A DNA stretch of 20,344 nt from Colimorpha_A sp045533115 (GCA_045533115.1 JAZSHF010000066.1:1-20344); one strand, 5' to 3'; positions 9,351 through 16,115 are shown, counted from the stretch's first letter. The notes: generated by a model not told the origin, from the sequence alone. A program made the numbers and translations.

Positions 9351-10022
9351 ATGGAAATGGTAAATATATATCTCTACGGCAAAAAATACGAGGTGCCGTC
9401 AAATCTTACGATAATGAGCGCGATGGAATATGCGGGCTATCAGCTCGTTCGCGGTGTCGGATGCCGTTGCGGCGTTTGCGGCGCCTGCGTCACAATTTAC
9501 CGCACAAATGGCGACCGCAAGCTTAAGACCTGCCTTGCCTGTCAGACGAAGGTTGAAAACAATATGTATATTGCGGCTCTTCCGTTCTTCCCCATCGTGA
9601 AGCAACCGTACGACATCGAAAAGATAAAGCCGACCGAGCAGATAATGATGCAGCTTTATCCCGAAATTTACGCTTGTATCGGCTGTAACGCCTGCACAAA
9701 GGCGTGCGTTCAGGGACTTAACGTAATGCAGTATATCGCTTACGCACAGCGCGGCGACTACCAAAAGTGTGCCGAGGAATCCTTCGATTGCGAAATGTGC
9801 GGAGTTTGCTCATCTCGTTGCCCCGCCGGAATTACACACAGTCAAGTCGGACTTCTTTCACGCCGTCTTACCGGCAAGTATCTTTCTCCCGAAACCGAGC
9901 ATCTCCTTTCACGCGTATCCGAGATTGAAAACGGCGACTGCGAGGCGGCGCTTCGGGACATTATGAAGAAGACTGCGGAAGAGCTTAAGGAAATGTATAA
10001 CAACCGTGATTTTGAGGAGTAG
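9351..10022 (+). CDS. Fumarate-reductase/succinate-dehydrogenase-type iron-sulfur subunit
   Basis: This 223-residue electron-transfer subunit carries three predicted clusters. The N-terminal ferredoxin fold has Cys38, Cys43, Cys46 and Cys61 for a 2Fe-2S centre, with an additional Cys40 (GCRCGVCGAC). The C-terminal domain has two four-cysteine motifs, Cys109-112-115-119 and Cys147-150-153-157 followed by Pro, both consistent with 4Fe-4S centres. Classical FrdB/SdhB proteins carry one 2Fe-2S, one 4Fe-4S and one 3Fe-4S cluster; here the third motif is a full 4Fe-4S pattern. No transmembrane segment or signal peptide is visible, so it is cytoplasmic. AAGGA lies eight bases before the ATG at 9351, although the in-frame ATG at 9357 is possible. 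The flavoprotein gene follows after 12 bases, so the two are probably a complex. Confidence 0.85.
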   Translation: MEMVNIYLYGKKYEVPSNLTIMSAMEYAGYQLVRGVGCRCGVCGACVTIYRTNGDRKLKTCLACQTKVENNMYIAALPFFPIVKQPYDIEKIKPTEQIMMQLYPEIYACIGCNACTKACVQGLNVMQYIAYAQRGDYQKCAEESFDCEMCGVCSSRCPAGITHSQVGLLSRRLTGKYLSPETEHLLSRVSEIENGDCEAALRDIMKKTAEELKEMYNNRDFEE

Positions 10023-10034
10023 GGAGACGGTGCG

Positions 10035-11672
10035 ATGTATACGAATGAAATGCTCGAATCAATAAAAAAAGTCGAAGCGACCCGTGAAGAGCGAGTAAAA
10101 AATGTGCAAAGCGGTATTCATCCCCGCCGAATGACCGCCGAGGAGAGGGAACAGGTGCTTCTCGAAAATCACCCCGACCACATCAAGGAACAGTTTGATA
10201 CCTTGAAAATCGGCCCCAACAAGGGCGAAAAGGTTCCCCTTGAGCTTGCCGAGATTCTTCAGGCAAATCCGAGAATAAACCCGGCGGATATTGACCTCAG
10301 CAAGGTCGATTACGACGTCGACGTTCTGATAATAGGCGGTGGCGGAGCGGGCTCGGCGGCGGCAATAATGGCAAAAGAGAACGGTGCCGACGTTATGATC
10401 GTAACGAAGCTTCGCCACGGCGACTCAAATACGATGATGGCGCAGGGCGGTATTCAGGCGGCGGATAAGCCGAACGATTCTCCCGCACAGCACTATCTTG
10501 ACGTTATGGGCGGCGGACATTTCAAAAACGTTCCCGAGCTTGTCTATAAGCTCGTAAACGACGCGCCTATCTGTATCAAGTGGCTGAACGACCTCGGCGT
10601 TATGTTCGATAAGGAGCTCGACGGCACGATGGTAACGACGCACGGCGGCGGCACGTCGCGTAAGCGTATGCACGCCTGCAAGGACTATTCGGGTGCCGAG
10701 ATAATGAGAGTCCTCCGCGACGAGGTTCAAAACAGAAGTATTCCCGTCGTCGACTTCACCTCGGCTATTGAGATTATCAAGGATAAGGACGGCAGAGCTG
10801 CAGGCGCCGTTCTTATGAATATGGAAACTAAGGATATTCTTATCGCACGAGCAAAGACGGTAATTATCGCAACGGGCGGTGCGGGAAGAATGCACTATCA
10901 GGGCTTCCCGACGTCAAACCACTACGGAGCGACGGCAGACGGACTCGTCCTCGCATACCGTGCGGGCGCTCCGCTTCTTTACGCCCATACTCTACAGTAC
11001 CACCCGACGGGTGCGGCATATCCCTCGCAGATATTCGGCGCGCTCGTGACTGAAAAGGTTCGTTCGATCGGCGCACAGCTTGTCAACTGTGACGGCGAAC
11101 CCTTTATGTACTCGCTTGAAACGCGTGACGTCTGTGCGTCTGGCGTTATCCGTGAGTGCAGAAAAGGCAAGGGTGTTGACACCTTTAACGGCGGAAAGGG
11201 CGTGTGGCTCGATTCTCCGATGATAGAGCTGCTCCACGGAGAGGGAACCATCGAAAAGAGAGTACCGGCTATGATGCGTATGTACCTCAAATACGGCATA
11301 GATATGCGAAAGCAGCCGATACTTATTTACCCGACGCTCCACTATCAGAACGGCGGAATCAGGATTTCGGACAACGGAATGTCCGAGGTCGAAAATCTTT
11401 ACGCCGCAGGCGAAGCGGTGGGGGGAATCCACGGCGAAAACCGACTTATGGGCAACTCACTCCTCGACATTATTGTCTTTGGACGCAACGCGGGAATCAA
11501 CGCCGCAAACGAGGCAAAGAGGATAGGTGCTCCCGAAGGGCTGACGCTCAGTCATGTTAGCTCCTTTATGAAAGAAATGTCGGAAGCAGGGATCATAACC
11601 GATAAGGTATCCCCGAAGCTTCTGCCGAGATACACCCACGGAAATCCCGTTTTTGAGGAACCGAATGCATAA
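10035..11672 (+). CDS. Fumarate reductase/succinate dehydrogenase-like flavoprotein with non-covalent FAD
   Basis: This 545-residue FAD enzyme probably reduces fumarate to succinate with electrons from the adjacent Fe-S protein. The FAD loop GGGGAG is at 101-106 and ATGGAGR at 279-285. Counterparts of the E. coli FrdA active-site residues appear intact: His323 (QYHPTG), Thr339-Glu340, Arg364 (ETRD), His436 (HYQNGG) and Arg470 (NRLMGNSLLD). Three features are unusual. The residue aligned with the covalent-FAD histidine is Asn132 (SNTMMAQGG), so FAD should be non-covalent as in L-aspartate oxidase. About 95 residues precede the FAD domain. The long C-terminal helical domain of classical FrdA is missing. 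The genes also lack recognisable FrdC/FrdD membrane anchors. L-aspartate oxidase or another enoate reductase cannot be excluded. Confidence 0.83.
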   Translation: MYTNEMLESIKKVEATREERVKNVQSGIHPRRMTAEEREQVLLENHPDHIKEQFDTLKIGPNKGEKVPLELAEILQANPRINPADIDLSKVDYDVDVLIIGGGGAGSAAAIMAKENGADVMIVTKLRHGDSNTMMAQGGIQAADKPNDSPAQHYLDVMGGGHFKNVPELVYKLVNDAPICIKWLNDLGVMFDKELDGTMVTTHGGGTSRKRMHACKDYSGAEIMRVLRDEVQNRSIPVVDFTSAIEIIKDKDGRAAGAVLMNMETKDILIARAKTVIIATGGAGRMHYQGFPTSNHYGATADGLVLAYRAGAPLLYAHTLQYHPTGAAYPSQIFGALVTEKVRSIGAQLVNCDGEPFMYSLETRDVCASGVIRECRKGKGVDTFNGGKGVWLDSPMIELLHGEGTIEKRVPAMMRMYLKYGIDMRKQPILIYPTLHYQNGGIRISDNGMSEVENLYAAGEAVGGIHGENRLMGNSLLDIIVFGRNAGINAANEAKRIGAPEGLTLSHVSSFMKEMSEAGIITDKVSPKLLPRYTHGNPVFEEPNA

Positions 11673-11701
11673 CCGATTAAATAAAGGATAAAGGTGAAAA
11701 A

Positions 11702-12016
11702 ATGATAACTGATCTTCTTGAAGCATTAACCATATTCTGCTTCGGTCTTTCCTGGCCGATCTCGATCCGTAAGTCGTACATAGCGCGTACCGCAAAGGGA
11801 AAAAGTCTGTTTTTTGAGGTCTTTCTTCTTCTCGGTTACGTCTGCGGTATCGTTCGCAAAACGATACAGACGCTTGACCCTGCTGTAAGCCACGACTTTC
11901 TTTTCGTCTTGAGCTTCTTCTTTTACGTTCTCAATTTCGTAATGATTTCAATAGATGTTTGCCTCTATTTCCGCAATTCCCGCCTTGATAAGCTTCGCGA
12001 GGCAGAATCCGTCTGA
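11702..12016 (+). CDS. Small three-helix PQ-loop-like membrane protein
   Basis: This is a 104-residue hydrophobic protein with three likely membrane helices at about 5-20, 36-52 and 66-90. Between helices one and two lies WPISIRKSYIARTAKGKS, which resembles the PQ-loop/SemiSWEET pattern (Trp-Pro, a basic residue with Ser, Thr-Ala-x-Gly-x-Ser). The overall size matches SemiSWEET half-transporters. The ATG at 11702 lies 29 bases after the flavoprotein stop with AAAGGTG upstream, so it is in the same operon. It could transport a small substrate or serve as a membrane dock for the Fe-S/flavoprotein pair; neither is shown. It ends just before the rex promoter with no strong terminator in between. 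The gene is real by context; the family is an inference. Confidence 0.6.
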   Translation: MITDLLEALTIFCFGLSWPISIRKSYIARTAKGKSLFFEVFLLLGYVCGIVRKTIQTLDPAVSHDFLFVLSFFFYVLNFVMISIDVCLYFRNSRLDKLREAESV

Positions 12017-12034
12017 GAAAATTTCAAGTTCTCA

Positions 12035-12063
12035 TTGACAAAAACAAATTTATTGTATATAAT
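12035..12063 (+). promoter_or_regulatory. Full-consensus promoter of rex
   Basis: TTGACA at 12035-12040 and TATAAT at 12058-12063 have a 17-base spacer, an exact sigma-A consensus. The start should lie near 12070, at the left arm of the leader hairpin. Confidence 0.9.
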
Positions 12064-12065
12064 GT

Positions 12066-12099
12066 AAAATGCAAGATTTGAAAGCCAAACTTGCATTTT
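12066..12099 (+). promoter_or_regulatory. Hairpin/operator in the rex leader
   Basis: AAAATGCAAG (12066-12075) pairs perfectly with CTTGCATTTT (12090-12099), and TTTG/CAAA extend the stem inward past one bulged A to a five-base loop. It overlaps the expected transcript start and ends two bases before the Shine-Dalgarno at 12102. It does not look like a standard Rex site, so it may be an RNA structure or another operator. Confidence 0.65.
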
Positions 12100-12112
12100 G
12101 CAGGAGGAAGAT

Positions 12113-12745
12113 ATGGACTCTATCCAGCAAGTCTCCCGAAACACTCTTCAGCGTTTGCCAAGATATCTGAACTATCTCAAATCGCTCGATCCCTGCGGGA
12201 ACGTGTCGTCAACCGATATAGCAAAGGCACTTGGGCTCAACGACGTTCAGGTTCGAAAGGATCTTTCGTCAGTCAGCTCGGGCGGCAAGCCGAAGGTTGG
12301 ATATAACGTTGCCGCTTTGTCAAGCGATTTGAAGGAATTTCTCGGCTATAATGCAATTAAGGGAGCAATAATCGTCGGCGCGGGAAATCTCGGACGTGCG
12401 CTTATGTCATACCGCGGCTTCTCGGAATACGGGCTTACGATCATAGCGGGCTTCGACAGCAATCCCGCGCTTGTCGGCTACCGTATTGACGATAAGGAGA
12501 TCCTTTCCATTGACTCTCTTCCGCGGTATTGCTATGAAAACGGAGTCGAGATAGGGGTAATAACAACGCCCGCCAAGCACGCACAGGCGGTAAGCGACCT
12601 TCTCGTTTCGGCGGGAATAAAGGCAATATGGAATTTCGCACCGGCACACATCAGCGTTCCTAACGGAGTCCTCGTGCAAAATGAAAATATGGCTTGTTCT
12701 CTTGCACTTCTATCAAAGCATCTGAACGAGATGCTCGGTGAATAA
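12113..12745 (+). CDS. rex: Redox-sensing transcriptional repressor Rex
   Basis: Rex senses the NADH/NAD+ ratio and releases DNA when NADH rises, derepressing fermentation and anaerobic respiration genes. The 210-residue protein has a winged helix in residues 1-75 (LPRYLNYLKSL, VSSTDIAKALGLNDVQVRKDL) and a Rossmann domain with VGAGNLGRAL at 88-97 and AGFD ending at Asp115. A C-terminal swapped helix is suggested by the segment ending LLSKHLNEML. I chose the ATG at 12113, five bases after AGGAGG (12102-12107). The upstream TTG at 12098 would place the ribosome site inside the gene. The aminotransferase gene follows within 15 bases. The fumarate-reductase-like operon just upstream is the kind of target Rex controls. 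Confidence 0.95.
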   Translation: MDSIQQVSRNTLQRLPRYLNYLKSLDPCGNVSSTDIAKALGLNDVQVRKDLSSVSSGGKPKVGYNVAALSSDLKEFLGYNAIKGAIIVGAGNLGRALMSYRGFSEYGLTIIAGFDSNPALVGYRIDDKEILSIDSLPRYCYENGVEIGVITTPAKHAQAVSDLLVSAGIKAIWNFAPAHISVPNGVLVQNENMACSLALLSKHLNEMLGE

Positions 12746-12759
12746 AGGGGAAAATTATT

Positions 12760-14043
12760 ATGCAATATCAAAATATGACGAAGGAAGAGCTTGAAACGCT
12801 CATATCGCAGCTTGAAGCGGAATACCGCTCCTTCAAGGCAAAGGAGCTTACTCTCAATATGGCGAGAGGAAAGCCGGCGGTCGAGCAGCTCGACCTTTCT
12901 ATGGGGATGATGGACATTTTGTCATCGGACAGCGACCTCACCTGCGAGGACGGAACCGACTGCCGTAACTACGGGGTACTCGACGGTCTCCCCGAGGCAA
13001 AGCAGCTTCTCGGTGATATGATGGAGGTTCCTGCCGATAACATAATCATATACGGAAACTCGTCGCTCAACGTGATGTACGATACAGTTTCCCGTTCAAT
13101 GACGCACGGTGTCCTCGGCTCAACGCCTTGGTGCAAGCTCGATAAGGTAAAATTTCTTTGTCCCGTTCCGGGTTACGACAGACATTTTGCGATAACGCAG
13201 TATTTCGGAATCGAAATGATAACCGTACCGATGACGAAGGACGGCCCCGATATGGATATCGTCGAAAAGCTCGTATCGGAGGACGATTCGATAAAGGGTA
13301 TCTGGTGCGTTCCGAAGTACTCTAACCCTCAGGGCTATTCCTATTCCGACGAAACGGTCCGCCGCTTTGCCCGCCTGAAGCCGAAGGCAAAGGACTTCCG
13401 TATCTATTGGGATAACGCGTATACGATACATCACCTTTACGACGACGATCAGGACTATCTTCTCGAGATCCTTGACGAATGCCGCAAGGCGGGAAATCCC
13501 GATATGGCGTATAAATTCGCGTCAACGTCTAAGATTTCCTTCCCCGGATCGGGAATTGCCGCTATCGCCGCGTCGCATAACAACCTCGACGACATCCGCC
13601 GTCAGCTCGGTATGCAGACGATAGGACACGATAAGGTAAATCAGCTCCGACACGTTCGTTTCTTTAAGAACATCGAGGGAATGAACGAGCATATGCGCCG
13701 CCACGCCGACATTCTTCGTCCGAAGTTCGAAAAGGTGCTTGAGATCCTCGAAGAAGAGCTTGGAGGTCTCGGAATTGGCGATTGGACGAAGCCGAAGGGC
13801 GGATATTTCATCTCCTTCGATTCGCTTCCGGGATGTGCAAAGGCAATAGTTGCACGCGCAAAAAAGGCGGGCGTGATAATGACGGGCGCAGGTGCAACCT
13901 ACCCATACGGTATTGACCCGCAGGACGCGAATATCCGTATTGCACCCTCTTATCCGTCGCTAAATGACCTTGAAACCGCAACTAAACTCTTTGCTCTCTG
14001 CGTGAAGATCGAAAGCGCAAATAAAATTCTTTCGCAAAAATAA
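12760..14043 (+). CDS. PLP-dependent aminotransferase, aspartate-aminotransferase-like
   Basis: This is a 427-residue fold-type I aminotransferase of the aspartate aminotransferase branch with an N-terminal LTLNMARGKPAVEQLDLS segment. The pyridoxal-phosphate lysine is Lys258 in STSKISFPGSG. Cofactor-contacting residues include Asn189-Pro190 (PKYSNPQG), Asp218 and Tyr221 (YWDNAYTIHH). The C-terminal arginine of NIRIAPSYPS fits binding of the substrate carboxylate. It starts 14 bases after rex with AAAGGGG upstream and shares its promoter. Interconversion of aspartate and oxaloacetate would link it to the fumarate branch upstream, but the true substrate is not certain: alanine or other amino acids are possible. 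The family also contains mis-annotated MocR-like members; this one lacks a DNA-binding domain. Confidence 0.85.
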   Translation: MQYQNMTKEELETLISQLEAEYRSFKAKELTLNMARGKPAVEQLDLSMGMMDILSSDSDLTCEDGTDCRNYGVLDGLPEAKQLLGDMMEVPADNIIIYGNSSLNVMYDTVSRSMTHGVLGSTPWCKLDKVKFLCPVPGYDRHFAITQYFGIEMITVPMTKDGPDMDIVEKLVSEDDSIKGIWCVPKYSNPQGYSYSDETVRRFARLKPKAKDFRIYWDNAYTIHHLYDDDQDYLLEILDECRKAGNPDMAYKFASTSKISFPGSGIAAIAASHNNLDDIRRQLGMQTIGHDKVNQLRHVRFFKNIEGMNEHMRRHADILRPKFEKVLEILEEELGGLGIGDWTKPKGGYFISFDSLPGCAKAIVARAKKAGVIMTGAGATYPYGIDPQDANIRIAPSYPSLNDLETATKLFALCVKIESANKILSQK

Positions 14044-14046
14044 GTT

Positions 14047-14079
14047 AATCACCTCAACTGCAACGCAGTTGAGGTGATT
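14047..14079 (+). terminator. Perfect 15-bp hairpin after the aminotransferase
   Basis: AATCACCTCAACTGC pairs with GCAGTTGAGGTGATT around a three-base AAC loop. It begins three bases after the stop codon. The T-run behind it is weak, so it may be a message end rather than a strong terminator alone. Confidence 0.65.
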
Positions 14080-14097
14080 TCATAAATTCAGAAAACA

Positions 14098-14141
14098 ACA
14101 GACACTGCCTGTACAATATCGTGCGGGCAGTGTCTGTTTTT
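14098..14141. terminator. Bidirectional terminator between convergent units
   Basis: ACAGACACTGCC (14098-14109) pairs with GGCAGTGTCTGT (14126-14137), followed by T bases on the plus strand and preceded by A-rich sequence for the minus strand. It serves the aminotransferase transcript from the left and the ImmA transcript from the right. Confidence 0.8.
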
Positions 14142-14145
14142 ATTA

Positions 14146-14700
14146 CTATTTCGGCTCAAACAACCTTTTGATCAACTCGAGCCCTTTTTCCGACGGCCTG
14201 TACCTATCGGAAAAAGCCAAATTCAACCTTCTTCTTTTACACGCGGTAATTGACGCCGAAAAATAATTCGTCATCGTTTCAGGCGATATCGGCTCACCTT
14301 CGCGCGTATCGAGGTATCGTATTATCGCCTCGGGCATAAGTAGCTCGGCGGCAAAGGCATCTGCCTCGCGCTCGTTTATTTTCGAAATCTCCTTGTGACC
14401 GAGCAGAATATGCCCAAGCTCGTGAGCAATAGTCCAGTTGCGTCTGCCCTCGTTCTTTATCTTGTCATCGTAGAGGATAAGGTTCATTCCCGAGAGCTTG
14501 AGTGTTATTCCCTCGGTGCTCGTTGGAAGGAAAGCACCCGTTTTCCTTTCATAAGAAGAAAACGTGTCGATAACTGCCGCGCCGCATGTCGTTATCTTTC
14601 GCAGGTCGAGAAACGAAAGGGCAAATTCGCCGCTTATGCGTTGCGAAAGCAGAAGCAACAGCGCCTTATCTTCAATCAGTTTCTTTCTTGCTTCTGTCAT
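14146..14700 (-). CDS. ImmA/IrrE-family metalloprotease
   Basis: This 184-residue zinc protease belongs to the family that inactivates XRE-type repressors: ImmA cleaves ImmR in ICEBs1 and IrrE cleaves DdrO in Deinococcus. The active site is HELGH at 93-97, with the further glutamate ligand in the READAFAAELLMP segment (Glu112), a hallmark of the family. The gene overlaps the end of the XRE gene by 29 bases and is read in the same direction, the usual repressor-protease operon. The ATG at 14700 lies inside the XRE gene. No signal peptide or membrane segment is present. The expected role is to remove the neighbouring repressor on some stress signal; the signal is unknown. Confidence 0.9.
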   Translation of the reverse strand: MTEARKKLIEDKALLLLLSQRISGEFALSFLDLRKITTCGAAVIDTFSSYERKTGAFLPTSTEGITLKLSGMNLILYDDKIKNEGRRNWTIAHELGHILLGHKEISKINEREADAFAAELLMPEAIIRYLDTREGEPISPETMTNYFSASITACKRRRLNLAFSDRYRPSEKGLELIKRLFEPK

Positions 14701-15019
14701 TACTGCGTAGATAAATGTTCAAATTCGACTTAAAGCTGTTGACGAGCGCGTCGTGATCCTCGACCGAAATATCGCGCGCGGCACGTAGAAGCACGAGAAG
14801 CTCCTTTTCAATATCGGTCTCGTCGTCCTCGCGTCCCGTCAGATATTCAAGCGACACACCGAAGTAGTCGGCAATGCGGAGCATATTTTCAAGACTCGGA
14901 TCGCGAACGCCCGATTTCCATTCATAAACAATGGACTTCGGCACTTCGATCTCCTTCGCGAGCGTCACGGCATTAATGCCTCTGCTTTTCAGCAGCTCGT
15001 TAAAACGTTCTGTAAACAT
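14672..15019 (-). CDS. XRE-family repressor (ImmR/DdrO-like)
   Basis: This 115-residue protein has a lambda-repressor-type helix-turn-helix over about residues 4-62. It contains FNELLKSRGINAVTLAKEIEVPKSIVYEWKSGVRDP, of which residues 18-37 form the HTH, then LENMLRIADYFGVSLEYLTG. A short acidic C-terminal region is likely to dimerise or carry the protease-sensitive site. I chose the ATG at 15019, preceded by GGAGAA on the minus strand. The longer frame to 15061 would encode residues from operator O1 and lacks a ribosome site. It overlaps the ImmA gene downstream, and its promoter faces away from that of the sigma-like gene. It most likely represses at the TTCCGAAA elements in the shared promoter region, including its own. 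Confidence 0.88.
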   Translation of the reverse strand: MFTERFNELLKSRGINAVTLAKEIEVPKSIVYEWKSGVRDPSLENMLRIADYFGVSLEYLTGREDDETDIEKELLVLLRAARDISVEDHDALVNSFKSNLNIYLRSNDRSKKETD

Positions 15020-15054
15020 AATTTCTCCAAAGTTCCGAAATTTCGGAAAAACAC

Positions 15055-15083
15055 TTGACAAATCCGAAATGTTGGAATATAAT
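15055..15083 (+). promoter_or_regulatory. Rightward consensus promoter of the sigma-like gene
   Basis: TTGACA at 15055-15060 and TATAAT at 15078-15083 have a 17-base spacer that contains O2. Start expected near 15090, giving a leader of about 75 bases. Confidence 0.88.
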
Positions 15084-15099
15084 AGTGTTACACAAGTTA

Positions 15100-15128
15100 A
15101 TTATAAACAGATTTCGGAAATTTGTCAA
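15100..15128 (-). promoter_or_regulatory. Leftward consensus promoter of the XRE-ImmA operon
   Basis: Read on the minus strand, TTGACA (15128-15123) and TATAAT (15105-15100) have a 17-base spacer containing O3. Start expected near 15093, within a few bases of the rightward start. Confidence 0.88.
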
Positions 15129-15164
15129 CTACTTTTCCGAAAAAACATAAATCGGGAGGTAGCT

Positions 15165-15629
15165 ATGAACAAGAAGAACGCAATGGATTTTTTGAAGCAG
15201 TACGATATACTTCAAAAATCCTGCCAAATTATAGACGAACAAATGTTCGAAACGGCATCGTTTTTGCGCGAGCTGAAAAGGGAAGAGAACGCTCCGAGCG
15301 GGGATCAGAGCAAAAAAGGTGTTGAACGAGCCGACAAATACCATTCAAAATTATTAAACGAGTATAGATGCTTGTCAATGAGAAAAAGGCTGCTCATTCA
15401 TCGCATCAAGCTTATCGAAAGCGTTGTGAACTCACTGCCTAAAAATGAGCGAAAGGTGATTGAACGTTTTTTCTTATCGCCGAGCAAGCGTTACGCCGCA
15501 GAGGAGCTTATGGAGGAGCTTGAGTTTGAGAAAACGCAGATATACCGCATAAGAGCGCGCGGGCTTGAAATGATCGCAGAGGTCATAAGCAATATTCCGC
15601 TATGCGATGAAACGTGCGAGGACACATGA
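15165..15629 (+). CDS. Sigma-region-4-like phage-type transcription factor
   Basis: This 154-residue protein has a helical, partly coiled N-terminal half (about 1-85) and a C-terminal sigma-70 region-4-like helix-turn-helix. The HTH runs LPKNERKVIERFF at 91-103, then RYAAEELMEELEFEKTQIYRIRARGLEMIAE to about 139. Such proteins are common in phages and integrative elements as late-gene activators (ArpU/DUF1492-like; family call from memory). It lacks sigma region 2, so it is not a complete sigma factor. I chose the ATG at 15165, five bases after GGGAGG (15154-15159); the longer upstream frame would run through the operators. Its last 30 bases overlap the 3' end of the convergent spmB gene. No phage structural, integrase or recombinase gene is nearby, so its targets are unknown. 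Confidence 0.72.
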   Translation: MNKKNAMDFLKQYDILQKSCQIIDEQMFETASFLRELKREENAPSGDQSKKGVERADKYHSKLLNEYRCLSMRKRLLIHRIKLIESVVNSLPKNERKVIERFFLSPSKRYAAEELMEELEFEKTQIYRIRARGLEMIAEVISNIPLCDETCEDT

Positions 15630-16115
15630 TAACACCGTACCGAATATCATAACAGCGATCGCGCAGGGCAGGGTGTAACGTGACCTCGTCGCGCCCGCGC
15701 CAGACATATACAGTGCGGTAACGTAAAACACCGTGTCGGACGAGCCGCTGATAACTGACGCGCATATACCGATAAAGCTGTCAGGACCGTGCTTTTCAAA
15801 AACATCGGTGAGAAGCGCTGTGGCGCCGCTTCCCGATAACGGACGAACGATGAGAAGCGGTGCAAGCTCGCTCGGTACGCCGACCTTGGTAAGAATGGGC
15901 GAAAGAAGCTTTGCAAGCAGATCGGAAGCACCGCTTGCCGTAAACATTGATACGGCAGTTAGCAGTAAAACGAGTGTCGGAATGAGCGAAAAAGCGCCGT
16001 TTAAGCCCTCTTTAGCGCCCGAAATGAAGCTGTTTTGTACCTCTTTTTTTGAGAAAATGCAGAAAATCGAAAACGCAGAGAGTATGAGCGGTAGAATCAA
16101 GGATGAGAAATTCAA
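15600..16115 (-). CDS. spmB: Spore maturation protein B
   Basis: SpmB and SpmA are membrane proteins with gate domains needed for spore-core dehydration and full heat resistance in Bacillus; the transported species is not settled. The core motif RPLSGSGATALLTDVFEKHGPDSFIG and the later SGSSDTVFYVTALY are diagnostic. With the chosen start the protein has 171 residues and several membrane helices, close to the usual size. I start at TTG 16115, which overlaps the spmA stop (TTGA) and lies six bases after GGGAGG on the minus strand. A longer frame to 16178 would add an unlikely 21-residue extension inside spmA. The 3' end overlaps the convergent sigma-like gene by 30 bases, and I see no terminator. 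Confidence 0.9.
   Translation of the reverse strand: MNFSSLILPLILSAFSIFCIFSKKEVQNSFISGAKEGLNGAFSLIPTLVLLLTAVSMFTASGASDLLAKLLSPILTKVGVPSELAPLLIVRPLSGSGATALLTDVFEKHGPDSFIGICASVISGSSDTVFYVTALYMSGAGATRSRYTLPCAIAVMIFGTVLSCVLARFIA

Larger units (their letters stand above)
15033..15142. promoter_or_regulatory. Operator array of TTCCGAAA elements
   Basis: Four elements lie between the divergent genes. O1 (15033-15048) is a perfect palindrome, TTCCGAAATTTCGGAA. O2 (15062-15077) matches it with three mismatches and fills the rightward promoter spacer. O3 (15112-15119) is a TTTCGGAA half-site in the leftward spacer. O4 (15135-15142) is a TTCCGAAA half-site. O1 and O4 each sit six bases upstream of the -35 box of one promoter, giving a mirrored layout. 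The neighbouring XRE protein is the likely ligand. Confidence 0.75.

Noticed and set aside
15020..15061. Extra 14 N-terminal codons of the XRE repressor
   Set aside because: They overlap operator O1 and have no Shine-Dalgarno, whereas the ATG at 15019 has GGAGAA and gives a standard XRE start.
14146..15061. Toxin-antitoxin system (XRE antitoxin with ImmA-domain partner)
   Set aside because: Gene order, HELGH protease with READAFAAELLMP, and the divergent operator-rich region fit the repressor-protease model better; no toxin domain is visible. It cannot be fully excluded.
14931..15164. Upstream extension of the sigma-like gene frame
   Set aside because: The extension would run antisense through the XRE gene and through both promoters and operators. 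The ATG at 15165 has an ideal ribosome site.
14146..15629. Complete prophage or integrative element
   Set aside because: Only three genes are present, with ordinary chromosomal genes on both sides, no integrase and no attachment-site repeats that I could find around the unit.
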